Shown here: positions 8,154-16,554 of the stretch, one piece after another | Position numbering within the stretch: the first letter of the stretch is position 1 | Layout of the letters: every line of letters begins with the position of its first letter | Source: UBA1014 sp964344035 | Lineage (GTDB): Bacteria > SAR324 > NAC60-12 | Direction: 5' to 3' | Assembly: GCA_964344035.1 (NCBI GenBank) | Contig: CAYFLK010000044.1 | Span: forward strand, 1-35,235 | Length of the DNA: 35,235 nt | Made by a program: the position numbers and the translations under genes | The notes under the pieces: generated by a model | The model's input: the letters and a program-made list of their open reading frames with translations, nothing else | What the model was told of the DNA's origin: nothing | Database searches by the model: none

Positions 8154-9488
8154 TTACAGTTTCAACACACGCCGGATAAGCACCTCGGCCCGCGGGAAAT
8201 AAAGATGCACATAGGAGGCATGCAGGTTTATAGCGCCGAAGCCTTCCCTGCGCGAAACCCCGGTTGAATGCCGGGTGACTCTCCAGAGGTTGGCGTGTTC
8301 GGCTTCTCCGGTCCAGCGTGAATAGTGAAATTCGTGACCTCTCACTTCAGCGCCGCACTCCATGTCCACCCTGCAATAACCGAAATGCTGGAGTTGTTCA
8401 GTCATTTCCACAGTACCGGGAATAACCCCTGCCATGGGGAAAGCAGGTCCGGTTCTCGGTTTAAGCGATTCGCACAGCAACATCAGCCCTCCGCATTCGG
8501 CGTAACACGGGAGTCTCGATTCCAGGGCCGACTTCAGCGATTGCAGCATTTCCCTGTTTTTGGACATCTTTTCGGCAAACATTTCAGGGAAGCCTCCGCC
8601 TAAAATCAGCCCGTCCACTTTTTCCGGCACCCCTGGGTCACGCAGCGGTGAAAAAAATATAATCTCCGCACCCTGCTCCCGCAGCCACTGCAAATTAGCT
8701 GCATAATAAAAATGGAATGCCTCGTCCCGGGCGATGCCGATGCGTCTTCCAGGTTCGGAGGACAACTGCTTTTCCTCTTTTTTTTGCGTACCGAACAGAG
8801 GTGAAACAGAGCATTTTTTAAACAGCAATTCGATGTCCAGGTGTTTCTCCGCCAGTTCCGCAAGCCGTTCCGCCCCGGGGAGTTTCCGCTCCACCCCGGG
8901 CTGCAGCCCAAGGTGCCTTTCCGGCCAGCGCAGTACGGGGACTTCCGGCAACGCTCCCAACACCGGAATTTCCAACGAAGCGCACGCTTTGCGCAAATAA
9001 ACCTCGTGGCTTTCGCTGTTCACCTGGTTGAGGACGATCCCGGCAAAGTGTGCACGGCTACCGGCTTCCGCGACAAAACCCCGGATGGCCGCGGTGATGG
9101 AACGTCCTGCGTTCCGGCATGGCACAACCAGCACAATCGGCCAATCCAGCCGGCGCGCCACTTCCATCGTGCTGCCCGTGTCGCTTTCCGGTTCCGAACC
9201 GTCAAAAAGACCCATCACCCCTTCGGCTACTCCCAGCGCACTTTCAGTGAAATGCCTTGCGGCCTGGAAGATGTGTTCCCCTCCCATGATCCATGGATCG
9301 AGGTTCACCGAAGGTGTTCCGGAATAATGGAAATGGTAGCCGGGGTCGATGTAATCCGGTCCGACTTTGAAGGGCTGGACGGTGATTCCGCGTTTGCGCA
9401 ACGCGGCCAGCAACACGGCAGTCACCGCGGTCTTCCCACCGCTGCTTTGCATGCCGGAGATGAGAAAGCCTCTGCAGCGATCAGGCAT
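8154..9488 (-). CDS. cbiA: Cobyrinate a,c-diamide synthase (CbiA/CobB)
   Basis: It amidates the a and c side chains of (cobalt-)cobyrinic acid using glutamine and ATP. The 444-residue protein has the N-terminal P-loop variant SGMQSSGGKT (residues 11-20), the QPFKVGPDYIDPGYH signature just after, and a glutaminase domain with the nucleophile Cys at about residue 332 in YAECGGLM plus a C-terminal GAINLHASYVH histidine. Its ATG directly abuts the TGA of the upstream chelatase-helper gene, indicating translational coupling. The cbtBA riboswitch begins about 60 bases past its stop. The name could be CobB if amidation is on the metal-free ring, but CbiX/CbiD/CbiG point to the cobalt-containing route. 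Confidence 0.96.
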   Translation of the reverse strand: MPDRCRGFLISGMQSSGGKTAVTAVLLAALRKRGITVQPFKVGPDYIDPGYHFHYSGTPSVNLDPWIMGGEHIFQAARHFTESALGVAEGVMGLFDGSEPESDTGSTMEVARRLDWPIVLVVPCRNAGRSITAAIRGFVAEAGSRAHFAGIVLNQVNSESHEVYLRKACASLEIPVLGALPEVPVLRWPERHLGLQPGVERKLPGAERLAELAEKHLDIELLFKKCSVSPLFGTQKKEEKQLSSEPGRRIGIARDEAFHFYYAANLQWLREQGAEIIFFSPLRDPGVPEKVDGLILGGGFPEMFAEKMSKNREMLQSLKSALESRLPCYAECGGLMLLCESLKPRTGPAFPMAGVIPGTVEMTEQLQHFGYCRVDMECGAEVRGHEFHYSRWTGEAEHANLWRVTRHSTGVSRREGFGAINLHASYVHLYFPRAEVLIRRVLKL

Positions 9489-11210
9489 TCAGGATCTATT
9501 ATCCAGCGACACCAACCGCACGGATGTCCCCGCGGTTAATTGGGGCAGCCAGTTCCGCATTCCCCGCCTTGGCAGCGGATGGAGCCAGGCAACGTTGCGG
9601 ATGAGCTGAGTCAGTGACAGCAATGCCTTCCGGAACCGTTCTTTTCCCGCGGAAACGTTTTTCCCATCTTCAGGGCTGAACAATCCGTCCGAGCACAGCA
9701 ACACCCGGTCTCCGGGCAGCACTCCCTGTTTTTGCACAGCATTGCGCAGCTTATGCACGGCGGTGGTCAGGTAACTTTTCCCGGAAGCCTCCTTGAGCTG
9801 TTTAAGGCTCTTTTGCGCTGCCTGCGCAGTCCCGCGCTTGACCAGCCATTGGATTTTTCCATTCTGCAGCACCAGCAAATGAAACCGCCGGTTGCAGGTC
9901 CGCGCACCGAGGGTCTGGAATGCATCACGGGCTTTTGCCAGAAAACGTACCGCGCCGGTTGAGCGGCTTGCATCGAAAAACACCCAGAAAACTGGTTTAC
10001 GGGAAGGCGCACGATAACGCGCGTTCCAGGGTTTTCCCGGAGACCATCCCCGAATTAGAGACGCAGTCAGCGAATTGTTCCAGCAGATTCCGGCATGTGA
10101 CAAGTATGCCGGCGCCGCCCGCTGGGTCCCGGAAACCTGTGAATCCTGAGGCTGCACGTTATCCGGATGCTTCCACCAGGAAGAAAGTTCCGGATGAACA
10201 AATTCCCGGTTTTCACGCAGTGAAATCGCTTCAGCATGGGCTTCGGTTGGGGACAGGGAAGTTGAGTGTACGGGCGTTGGTATCCGCTTTTCAGGGGTTT
10301 TCACAGGAGCCGATGGTTTTGGGGGCTGAGATGACGGCGGTTCCTGCTCCCGCCGATGACCCAGGCAAAGGGTCCATGCTTCCTTCAAATCCGCGCTGAT
10401 TACCACATTATCACCGCGCCATGATGCCGCGCAGCGTGCGGTCCGAAGTACGCCGAGTTCCGCCCGCACTCCTTCTAGGCTGAGAGCAGAGGCTTTTTCG
10501 GCGACTTCAGTGCGCAGATTTTCGGGGATGTTCACTTTTTTCAACCGCTCCCTCGCATCAAGAATCTGCGTGCGCAGTCCCTGCAGACTTTCCCGGTGTC
10601 CGGCGGCAAATGCTTCCGGATCATCATCAAATTCCATCCTCAGGCGCACAATCTCCCGGCGTTCATCGACGCTGTAGTTGTCATGGATCACAACTCCATG
10701 CATGAAGCGGTCAAGCAATTGTGGACGCAAATCGCCTTCCTCGGGATTCATCGACCCGATCAAGATATATCGAGCCGCGACTGTACTGGAAAGCCCGTCA
10801 CGCTCGATACGGTGCCGGCCGCTGGCAGCAGAGTCGAGAATCGAATCCACCAGGTGGTCCGGAAGCAGATTCACTTCATCGATGTAAAGCACTCCCCGAT
10901 GTGCCTGCTGAATCAGCCCGGATTGCGCGGACCACTCCCCGTTTTCCAACAGCCGGGAGGCGTTAATCGAACCAAGCAGACGGTCCTCCGTCGTGCCTAA
11001 CGGGACCTCGACAAACGGAGAGGCCGCATCGGTTTCCGAATTCAGCGGTAAAATCTCCCGGAACGCCCGCGCCAGGGTGCTTTTCGCGCAACCCCTGTGA
11101 CCCATCAACAGCAAACCTCCCAGCCGGGGGTCAATCGCGTGATAAAGCAGCGAGCGTTTGACCAATTCCATCCCGACTATGGCGGTAAAAGGAAAGTGTG
11201 TTTCTGTCAT
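9489..11210 (-). CDS. AAA+/VWA chelatase helper, ChlI-ChlD-like fusion
   Basis: The 573-residue protein combines a magnesium-chelatase-I-type AAA+ ATPase with a von Willebrand A-type domain. Residues 1-285 carry Walker A GHRGCAKST (37-45), Walker B LYIDEVN (108-114) and the GSMNPEEGDLRPQLLDRF sensor segment (152-169). A Pro/Ser-rich linker spans about 286-400. The VWA part has a MIDAS DASRS at 413-417. ChlI/BchI and ChlD/BchD normally are separate proteins, or ChlD has both domains and ChlI one. Here one compact gene lies between cobN and cbiA, so it probably supplies ATP-driven motor and CobN contact in one chain. It replaces CobS/CobT, which are not seen. Its stop touches the cbiA start. 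Confidence 0.88.
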   Translation of the reverse strand: MTETHFPFTAIVGMELVKRSLLYHAIDPRLGGLLLMGHRGCAKSTLARAFREILPLNSETDAASPFVEVPLGTTEDRLLGSINASRLLENGEWSAQSGLIQQAHRGVLYIDEVNLLPDHLVDSILDSAASGRHRIERDGLSSTVAARYILIGSMNPEEGDLRPQLLDRFMHGVVIHDNYSVDERREIVRLRMEFDDDPEAFAAGHRESLQGLRTQILDARERLKKVNIPENLRTEVAEKASALSLEGVRAELGVLRTARCAASWRGDNVVISADLKEAWTLCLGHRREQEPPSSQPPKPSAPVKTPEKRIPTPVHSTSLSPTEAHAEAISLRENREFVHPELSSWWKHPDNVQPQDSQVSGTQRAAPAYLSHAGICWNNSLTASLIRGWSPGKPWNARYRAPSRKPVFWVFFDASRSTGAVRFLAKARDAFQTLGARTCNRRFHLLVLQNGKIQWLVKRGTAQAAQKSLKQLKEASGKSYLTTAVHKLRNAVQKQGVLPGDRVLLCSDGLFSPEDGKNVSAGKERFRKALLSLTQLIRNVAWLHPLPRRGMRNWLPQLTAGTSVRLVSLDNRS

Positions 11211-11238
11211 GGTGTTTTATTACCTGAAAAATAAATGA

Positions 11239-11413
11239 CATCGAAATCGAAATCGCTATCGGTATCGAAATCGCCTTTTTTGTGTAGTCATGTCGCCCAT
11301 CTCTAAGAATCAATGCCATGGCCGAGGCGTCAGAGCATGCTGATATGGTTCTTGCGGGAGAATGGCAACCTGTTTCCGATTCCGATTTCGATCCCGATTT
11401 CGATTTGGATTCA
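11239..11413. repeat. Inverted pair of imperfect ATCGAA/TTCGAT hexamer arrays
   Basis: Between the cobN stop and the chelatase-helper start, the arm at 11240-11274 repeats ATCGAAATCG with small variations, and the arm at about 11374-11412 repeats its complement, CGATTTCGAT. The arms could fold into a long stem with a loop of about 100 bases in the transcript. Each arm alone looks like an expanded microsatellite of six-base units. No gene is supported in this 253-base interval; frames across it give Ile/Ser or Asn/Arg runs, as expected from such repeats. Confidence 0.75.
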
Positions 11414-11463
11414 GCCGAATGCTGTCATTGACAACACAATCTACTCTGAGCTTCCAGGAAGTT

Positions 11464-14400
11464 TCACTCCATTTCCCCCTGGATTTCCAAAATTGCGGAT
11501 TCCAATGCTTCCAAAGTTTCCGCATCGGCATTTTTCCACATTTGGCGTTCATGTGCTTCGAGAAGTCGTTGCGAAGCATCGCGCAGAGCAAGAGGGTTGT
11601 GTTCGCGAAAAAATTTTTGTTGTTCCGAGTCAAGCAAAAGTTTTTCGGCCACCTCCTGATATTGATAATCTGCAACAATATCGCAAGTTGCATCGTAGCC
11701 AAAAAGATAATCGACGGTAGCCGCCATTTCAAACGCGCCTTTGTAGCCGTGTTCACGCATCGCCGAAAGCCATTTTGGGTTGAGGACACGACTCCGGAAG
11801 ACGCGATTAAATTCTTCTTTGAGAGTCCGAACTTTAATTTTTTCTGGATTGCTCGAATCGCCGTGATAAGTTGATGGCGCACTACCTTTGATTTCGGTAA
11901 CAGCCGCTTGCAGTCCGCCTTGAAACTGAAAATAGTCGTCTGAATCTAAAATATCGTGTTCGCGATTATCCTGATTTTGATGCACAATTTCCACCGAACT
12001 CAGCCGTTCACGCAACAAGTTTATTTCTTCGGAACTTGTGCCGTCTGAGTCGTAAGCGTGTCCGCCCCATTTCAAAAAAACTTCAGTCAAGTCGCTGCGA
12101 GTTTCCCAATTTCCGGCATCAACCAATGGTAGAAGTCCGCTTCCGTAACATCCCGGCCCAGAGCTAAAAATCCGCAATTCAGCGAGGCGTTTGGCATTTT
12201 TTTCAGAAACTCCGGAAGCCTGCAAACTTTTTTGGTCAGCCAGCCAAGCGGCGCGCACCGGGTTCATTTCTTCCGGCTCATCAAGTTTGGCCAAGCGTTT
12301 GGGAACGGTCGAAAGCAAACGCATCACATCACCGAAGGCATCGCGAAACATTCCGGAAACTCGCAAAACCACATCCACGCGAGGCCGCCCCAAAACCGAA
12401 AGCGGCAAAATTTCAAAATCCACCACCCGTCCGGAAACCGGCTCCCAAACCGGTTCGCATCCCCAGAGCGAGAGGGCTTGGGCGATGTCGTCTCCGCCGG
12501 TGCGCATATTTGAAGTTCCCCAAATCACCAGTGCGGTAGTTTTGGGAAATTCACCGTGATCGGCGCGGTAGCGTTCAATCAGCTCTTCCGCCAATCCTTG
12601 TCCACAACGCCATGCGGTTTGTGTCGGAATCACACGCGGATCGACTGAATAAAAATTGCGTCCGGTCGGCAAAACATCAATCCGCCCTCGTGTCGGCGCG
12701 CCGGCTGGTCCCGGACTGATAAATCGCCCTTCCAAAGCCAACGCCAAACTGCGGCTTTCTTCCACGCAACGATTGAAGCGCGGCAGCAAAACTTCATGTA
12801 ACCAACGACTAAGTTTTTGAACCCCATCCGCACCGGACTTCTCTGCATTTTCCGGCAAAACGGACAAGGTGTCCGCGCGGGATAATTCGTGTCGTAATTC
12901 TTGTTTCACCCAGTTTCTTGCTTTTTTTTCAATTTCATCACGTTCCCGAACCAAGAGCGTGTCGAGGTCAAAATCCGGTTCTTTGCCCAAAAGCGCTTGC
13001 AGTAATCCCGGACGTTCGACCGAAGGCATGCGGAGCAAGCTTAGCAGAAAATCAATTTTGCGTTCGCCTTCCGGAAGTTGCCCGAAAATGTGTAACCCAG
13101 AACGGATTTGACTTTCTTTGAGTTCGCAAAGGTGATTGCTGAGAGCGTTCAGTTGGTCATCGTCTTCCGGAAGTTCTGCGCTCCAATCGGCATGTTCCAG
13201 CAGATGCTCAATTTGGTGTTCGAGTTCGTGGGCGCGTTCCGGATAGAGAGTTTCGCAATGTGCGTGTTCTTCGAGCAGGCGTTCCGCTTTGTCCAAATCT
13301 TCATAAAGTCCGGCGCGTGTTAAAGGCGGCGTGAGATGATCGACAACCACGGCGGATGCACGGCGTTTGGCTTGTGTGCCTTCGCCGGGGTCATTGACAA
13401 TGAAAGGGTATAAATTCGGTAAAGTTTTCAAGGCAATTTGCGGAAAATCATCTGCCCCCAAAGCCACGCTCCGTCCGGGCAACCATTCCAGATTGCCGTG
13501 TTTGCCAAAATGAATGACGGCGTGCGCCTCAAAAAATTTTTGCATCCACTGATAAAACGCCAGATATTCCGGAGGAGGCGACAAAGCAGGGTCATGATAA
13601 ATCGCCTGAGTTTGCAAACCGAATCCGCGTTGTGGCTGAATACCGATGAAAATATTGCCAAAACGTTTGCCGCCCACCGGAATAAAATCAGCGATTTCGT
13701 GAGTCCATTGTTGCGCCAATTTTGTCTGACTTGTTTCCGGAAGTGCGCTAATCATTTCAAATAAATGTTCGCGGGAAATGCCTTGCTCCGGATTTTTGCC
13801 GTAACTCATTTCTTCATCATTGGTGATTCCGGCCTGTAAAATTCGGATTAGCTCATCGCCGTTTTCCGGAATGTCTCCAATATTGTAACCTAGTTTTTCC
13901 AAATCCCGCAAAAAAGCAATCACACTGGCCGGAGTGTCGAGGCCGACCCCGTTTCCGAGCCGGCTGTCTTTGTTCGGATAATTCGCCAAAATAATAGCCA
14001 CCCGTTTTTCGGTATTCTCGGCACGCCGCAACCGCACCCAATTTGCCGCCAGTTCCGCCACATGTACAACCTGTTTTTCGTCCGGAGACAAACGCTTAAC
14101 CCGAAACTCCAAATCCGGATTGAATTTTTCTTCTTCCTTAAAGCCGACCACTGTGCTAAAAAGCCTGCCGTCTGTTTCCGGAAGTGCGACTGACATTGCC
14201 ACATTTGAAGCGGAAAGTCCGCGCGGATTTTTGAGCCACGCTTCGCGGTTTTCGGTGGAGGTTGGAACTTGAATCACCGGACAGCCCAGCGTTTCCAAAA
14301 ACGAAAAGCAAGCCTTACAGCGATCCTTACCCTGCCCATCGATACGCCCAACCGAAAAACTCTGCATGGTCAAAATCACGTCCGGCGATTCTTCTTCGGC

Positions 14401-15162
14401 TTTGCGCAAAAGTGCCTCCTGCGCCTCCGGTTCACGCAATGAATAGGCATAAAAAGCAGAAACCTCCAAACCATGTTTTTGCAGAGATTTTGTCAGAGCG
14501 TCAATCACCGCCATATCGCCGGTTTGGTGCAAAGCACGATAAAAAGTTATCCAAACTTTGCCGGTCTTCTTTTCCGGTAACAAAGCGTTCTTAGCGGCTA
14601 AAATATTTTGCCCCACAGATTTTTCCAGCCAGCCGAAAGTCGGCACTTCGATTGCAGACGGAAAACCGCCGGCTTTATTTTTCAGTAAAAGTTCGACTGC
14701 TTCTGCCGCACGCGCCATGTTTTCAATACCGCCTTCGCGGAAATAGGAAAACATTTGGCGCACCAACGGCTCTGCATAATCATTGAAGCGCATCAACTCT
14801 GCGTCCCATTCATCTGTTCCGGGAAGTACCAACATTCGTGTTTTTGCGCCATGACTTTTGATGTGGCGCACTTCGTCCAGCAAATGCGGAAAATAACCGT
14901 AACCACCGTGCAAACGGAAAATCGCCAACTTAGCTTTGCACAAAACATTATCGGCATAATGCTCTGCCGCCGCCGGATGTTGGAGCGGATTGGCCTGCAT
15001 CAAACGCAGCCGTTTCCGGAGACTTTTTCCCCAAACTTGGGCTAGTCCGGAAAGCTCGGTATCGGCGGTGCTGATGAATAAAATGTCGGCAGGAGTTTGG
15101 CGGACAGCCTCAAGTTTTCTCTCTGAGTCAAGGTCTCCGGATTGGCTGGCGATACGATGCAT
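11464..15162 (-). CDS. cobN: Cobaltochelatase subunit CobN
   Basis: The 1232-residue protein is the large porphyrin/corrin-binding subunit of the CobN/BchH/ChlH chelatase family. Near residue 550 it has the signature HFGKHGNLEWLPGRSVALG followed by NDPGEGTQAKRRA, and the C-terminal half has the typical LDSDDYFQFQGGL and FGYDATCDIVADYQY segments. CobN classically inserts cobalt late, into hydrogenobyrinic acid a,c-diamide, with an ATPase pair. Here the ATPase/VWA gene is next downstream. Start ATG at 15162 overlaps the GNAT stop by one base (TAATG). The gene looks more AT-rich than its neighbours and is rich in TTCCGG strings, which may reflect separate ancestry. Magnesium chelatase is unlikely since no chlorophyll genes are seen. 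Confidence 0.95.
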   Translation of the reverse strand: MHRIASQSGDLDSERKLEAVRQTPADILFISTADTELSGLAQVWGKSLRKRLRLMQANPLQHPAAAEHYADNVLCKAKLAIFRLHGGYGYFPHLLDEVRHIKSHGAKTRMLVLPGTDEWDAELMRFNDYAEPLVRQMFSYFREGGIENMARAAEAVELLLKNKAGGFPSAIEVPTFGWLEKSVGQNILAAKNALLPEKKTGKVWITFYRALHQTGDMAVIDALTKSLQKHGLEVSAFYAYSLREPEAQEALLRKAEEESPDVILTMQSFSVGRIDGQGKDRCKACFSFLETLGCPVIQVPTSTENREAWLKNPRGLSASNVAMSVALPETDGRLFSTVVGFKEEEKFNPDLEFRVKRLSPDEKQVVHVAELAANWVRLRRAENTEKRVAIILANYPNKDSRLGNGVGLDTPASVIAFLRDLEKLGYNIGDIPENGDELIRILQAGITNDEEMSYGKNPEQGISREHLFEMISALPETSQTKLAQQWTHEIADFIPVGGKRFGNIFIGIQPQRGFGLQTQAIYHDPALSPPPEYLAFYQWMQKFFEAHAVIHFGKHGNLEWLPGRSVALGADDFPQIALKTLPNLYPFIVNDPGEGTQAKRRASAVVVDHLTPPLTRAGLYEDLDKAERLLEEHAHCETLYPERAHELEHQIEHLLEHADWSAELPEDDDQLNALSNHLCELKESQIRSGLHIFGQLPEGERKIDFLLSLLRMPSVERPGLLQALLGKEPDFDLDTLLVRERDEIEKKARNWVKQELRHELSRADTLSVLPENAEKSGADGVQKLSRWLHEVLLPRFNRCVEESRSLALALEGRFISPGPAGAPTRGRIDVLPTGRNFYSVDPRVIPTQTAWRCGQGLAEELIERYRADHGEFPKTTALVIWGTSNMRTGGDDIAQALSLWGCEPVWEPVSGRVVDFEILPLSVLGRPRVDVVLRVSGMFRDAFGDVMRLLSTVPKRLAKLDEPEEMNPVRAAWLADQKSLQASGVSEKNAKRLAELRIFSSGPGCYGSGLLPLVDAGNWETRSDLTEVFLKWGGHAYDSDGTSSEEINLLRERLSSVEIVHQNQDNREHDILDSDDYFQFQGGLQAAVTEIKGSAPSTYHGDSSNPEKIKVRTLKEEFNRVFRSRVLNPKWLSAMREHGYKGAFEMAATVDYLFGYDATCDIVADYQYQEVAEKLLLDSEQQKFFREHNPLALRDASQRLLEAHERQMWKNADAETLEALESAILEIQGEME

Positions 15163-15671
15163 TAAATCCCTACTTTTGTGCTTCTACGTTCCATAAACAC
15201 AACATCTCTCCATTTTCCTGCCAGCGGGCCATGAGTCATCTTTCCCAGTTTTTCATGCAGTCCGAGTTGACGGAAACCATGACGCTGATGAAGCCGGACG
15301 CTGGCCGCATTTTCCGGAAAGATGCCTGCCTGCAGGGTCCAGATTCCGGCTTCTTCCGATGAAGTAACCAGCCTTGCAAGAAGCATCGAGCCAAAGCCTT
15401 TTCCCTGGGATGAAGCAGAGACATACACGCTGACTTCCGCAACTCCGGCATAGACGCAGCGCGACGAGACCGCGCTGAGCGCAGCCCATCCCAGGGTTTG
15501 ACTGTCTGCTGCGAGCACCCATCGGCATTCGGGAAGATGATCCTTGTCCCAGGTTTCCCAAGTTGGGGTTAGCTTTTGAAAAGTCGCGTGTCCTGAAGCG
15601 ATCCCTTCCTCATAAATTTGCAGCACTGCATCCGCATCAGCCATTATCATTGGCCGCAAAATTGATGTCAT
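15162..15671 (-). CDS. GNAT family N-acetyltransferase, phosphinothricin-acetyltransferase-like
   Basis: The 169-residue protein begins at the ATG at 15671, after GAAAGGGA. A longer frame to 15719 overlaps pduO and is less likely. It opens ILRPMIMADADAVLQIYEEGI, has the acetyl-CoA loop QGKGFG at 89-94 and the tail GIFPENAASVRLHQRHGF...GKWRDVVFMERR, all typical of the Pat/YncA-like branch, which acetylates amino groups of phosphinothricin, methionine sulfoximine or similar amino acids. It is locked between pduO and cobN, overlapping the cobN start by one base, so it is cotranscribed with B12 genes. No B12 step needs acetylation, so the substrate is unknown here. Confidence 0.87.
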   Translation of the reverse strand: MTSILRPMIMADADAVLQIYEEGIASGHATFQKLTPTWETWDKDHLPECRWVLAADSQTLGWAALSAVSSRCVYAGVAEVSVYVSASSQGKGFGSMLLARLVTSSEEAGIWTLQAGIFPENAASVRLHQRHGFRQLGLHEKLGKMTHGPLAGKWRDVVFMERRSTKVGI

Positions 15672-15679
15672 ATTCCCTT

Positions 15680-16312
15680 TCACCACCTCCAATCCGGTTT
15701 TGCTTTCCCCGGCTGCCACAGAATTTCTTCCTCTCCCATGGTTGCCGAAACCCAGCGCCCGGCGACGAAAAGCAGGTCTGAAAGCCGGTTTAGGTATTTT
15801 ACGATTTCCGGGTTCACATCCGATGCGCCTGGACCCGGTTCGGCGGTATGATTCATGCGCATAAGCACGATCACCTGACGCTCCGCGCGGCGGCAGACGG
15901 TGCGCGCCAAGTGCAAAAAGGCATTTAACGGGGTCCCGCCCGGAAGTATAAAACTGCTCAGAGGTTCGAGTTCCCCATTCATTGCGTCAATTATTTCTTC
16001 CAGCCATTCTGTGTCTTCACCGCTCAGATTGATTTGCCCTTCATACTCGTCACCAGGAAACGTGGCCAGCTCGGAACCGAGGTCAAAAAGTTTCTGCTGT
16101 ACGGCTTCCAGCACCTGGTCCAGTTTTTCCCGCCGAGCCGATTCCTCCTTTCGCTCAAGAAAACTCCGCGCAATCCCCAGCGTGCTGTTAAGTTCATCCA
16201 CTGTCCCGTATGCGTGGATGCGCGGGTGGTCTTTAGGAAGCCTTTTCCCGCCGACCAGCCCGGTTTGCCCGGAATCGCCGCCGCGGGTGTAAACCTTCGT
16301 GATTTTTACCAT
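15680..16312 (-). CDS. pduO: PduO-type ATP:cob(I)alamin adenosyltransferase
   Basis: It makes adenosylcobalamin from cob(I)alamin and ATP and is unrelated in fold to CobO. The 210-residue protein has the N-terminal signature TRGGDSGQTGLVGGKR (residues 9-24), HAYGTVDELNS after it, and the conserved RTVCRRAERQVI active-site helix in the C-terminal half. Length is typical for the trimeric PduO/MMAB family. It is the first gene of the long minus-strand run; the GNAT start follows its stop by 8 bases. No strong ribosome site precedes the ATG at 16312; the leader is AT-rich. The 242-base divergent spacer to cbiD shows no B12 riboswitch that I can recognise. Confidence 0.95.
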   Translation of the reverse strand: MVKITKVYTRGGDSGQTGLVGGKRLPKDHPRIHAYGTVDELNSTLGIARSFLERKEESARREKLDQVLEAVQQKLFDLGSELATFPGDEYEGQINLSGEDTEWLEEIIDAMNGELEPLSSFILPGGTPLNAFLHLARTVCRRAERQVIVLMRMNHTAEPGPGASDVNPEIVKYLNRLSDLLFVAGRWVSATMGEEEILWQPGKAKPDWRW

Positions 16313-16554
16313 GTATATATATTTGGTTTAATCGTAATTTGTTGATCGACTGACGATTTTTTTCGATTGAATTATATTTGTTTGAGCTAATTTTATTGCA
16401 TTTGTCGAGAGAGACTTTGATAATCAGGACTTGCCGGGAATGTACATCAATACTCCTCTTTTTAAAGACCTTCATCTCGATATACCGGCGGGGTTATTTT
16501 ATTAGGGTTTTGTTGCGGCATAACAGTTTTCACCGGTTTATCAGGTTGTTGCCC
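16313..16554. promoter_or_regulatory. Divergent promoter region between pduO and cbiD
   Basis: This AT-rich 242-base spacer separates two divergent transcription units and must hold promoters for both. An open frame extends upstream from cbiD through it, but the product there resembles no CbiD N-terminus. I see neither a B12-riboswitch core nor a strong consensus promoter, so control of these two units by B12, if any, is not explained by the sequence. Confidence 0.5.

Noticed and set aside
11239..11413. CRISPR array
   Set aside because: Six-base imperfect units with no unique spacers; a microsatellite-type repeat.
16378..16554. N-terminal extension of CbiD
   Set aside because: Residues before the GTG at 16555 are AT-derived and unlike CbiD starts; family begins shortly before RRGWSTGACA.
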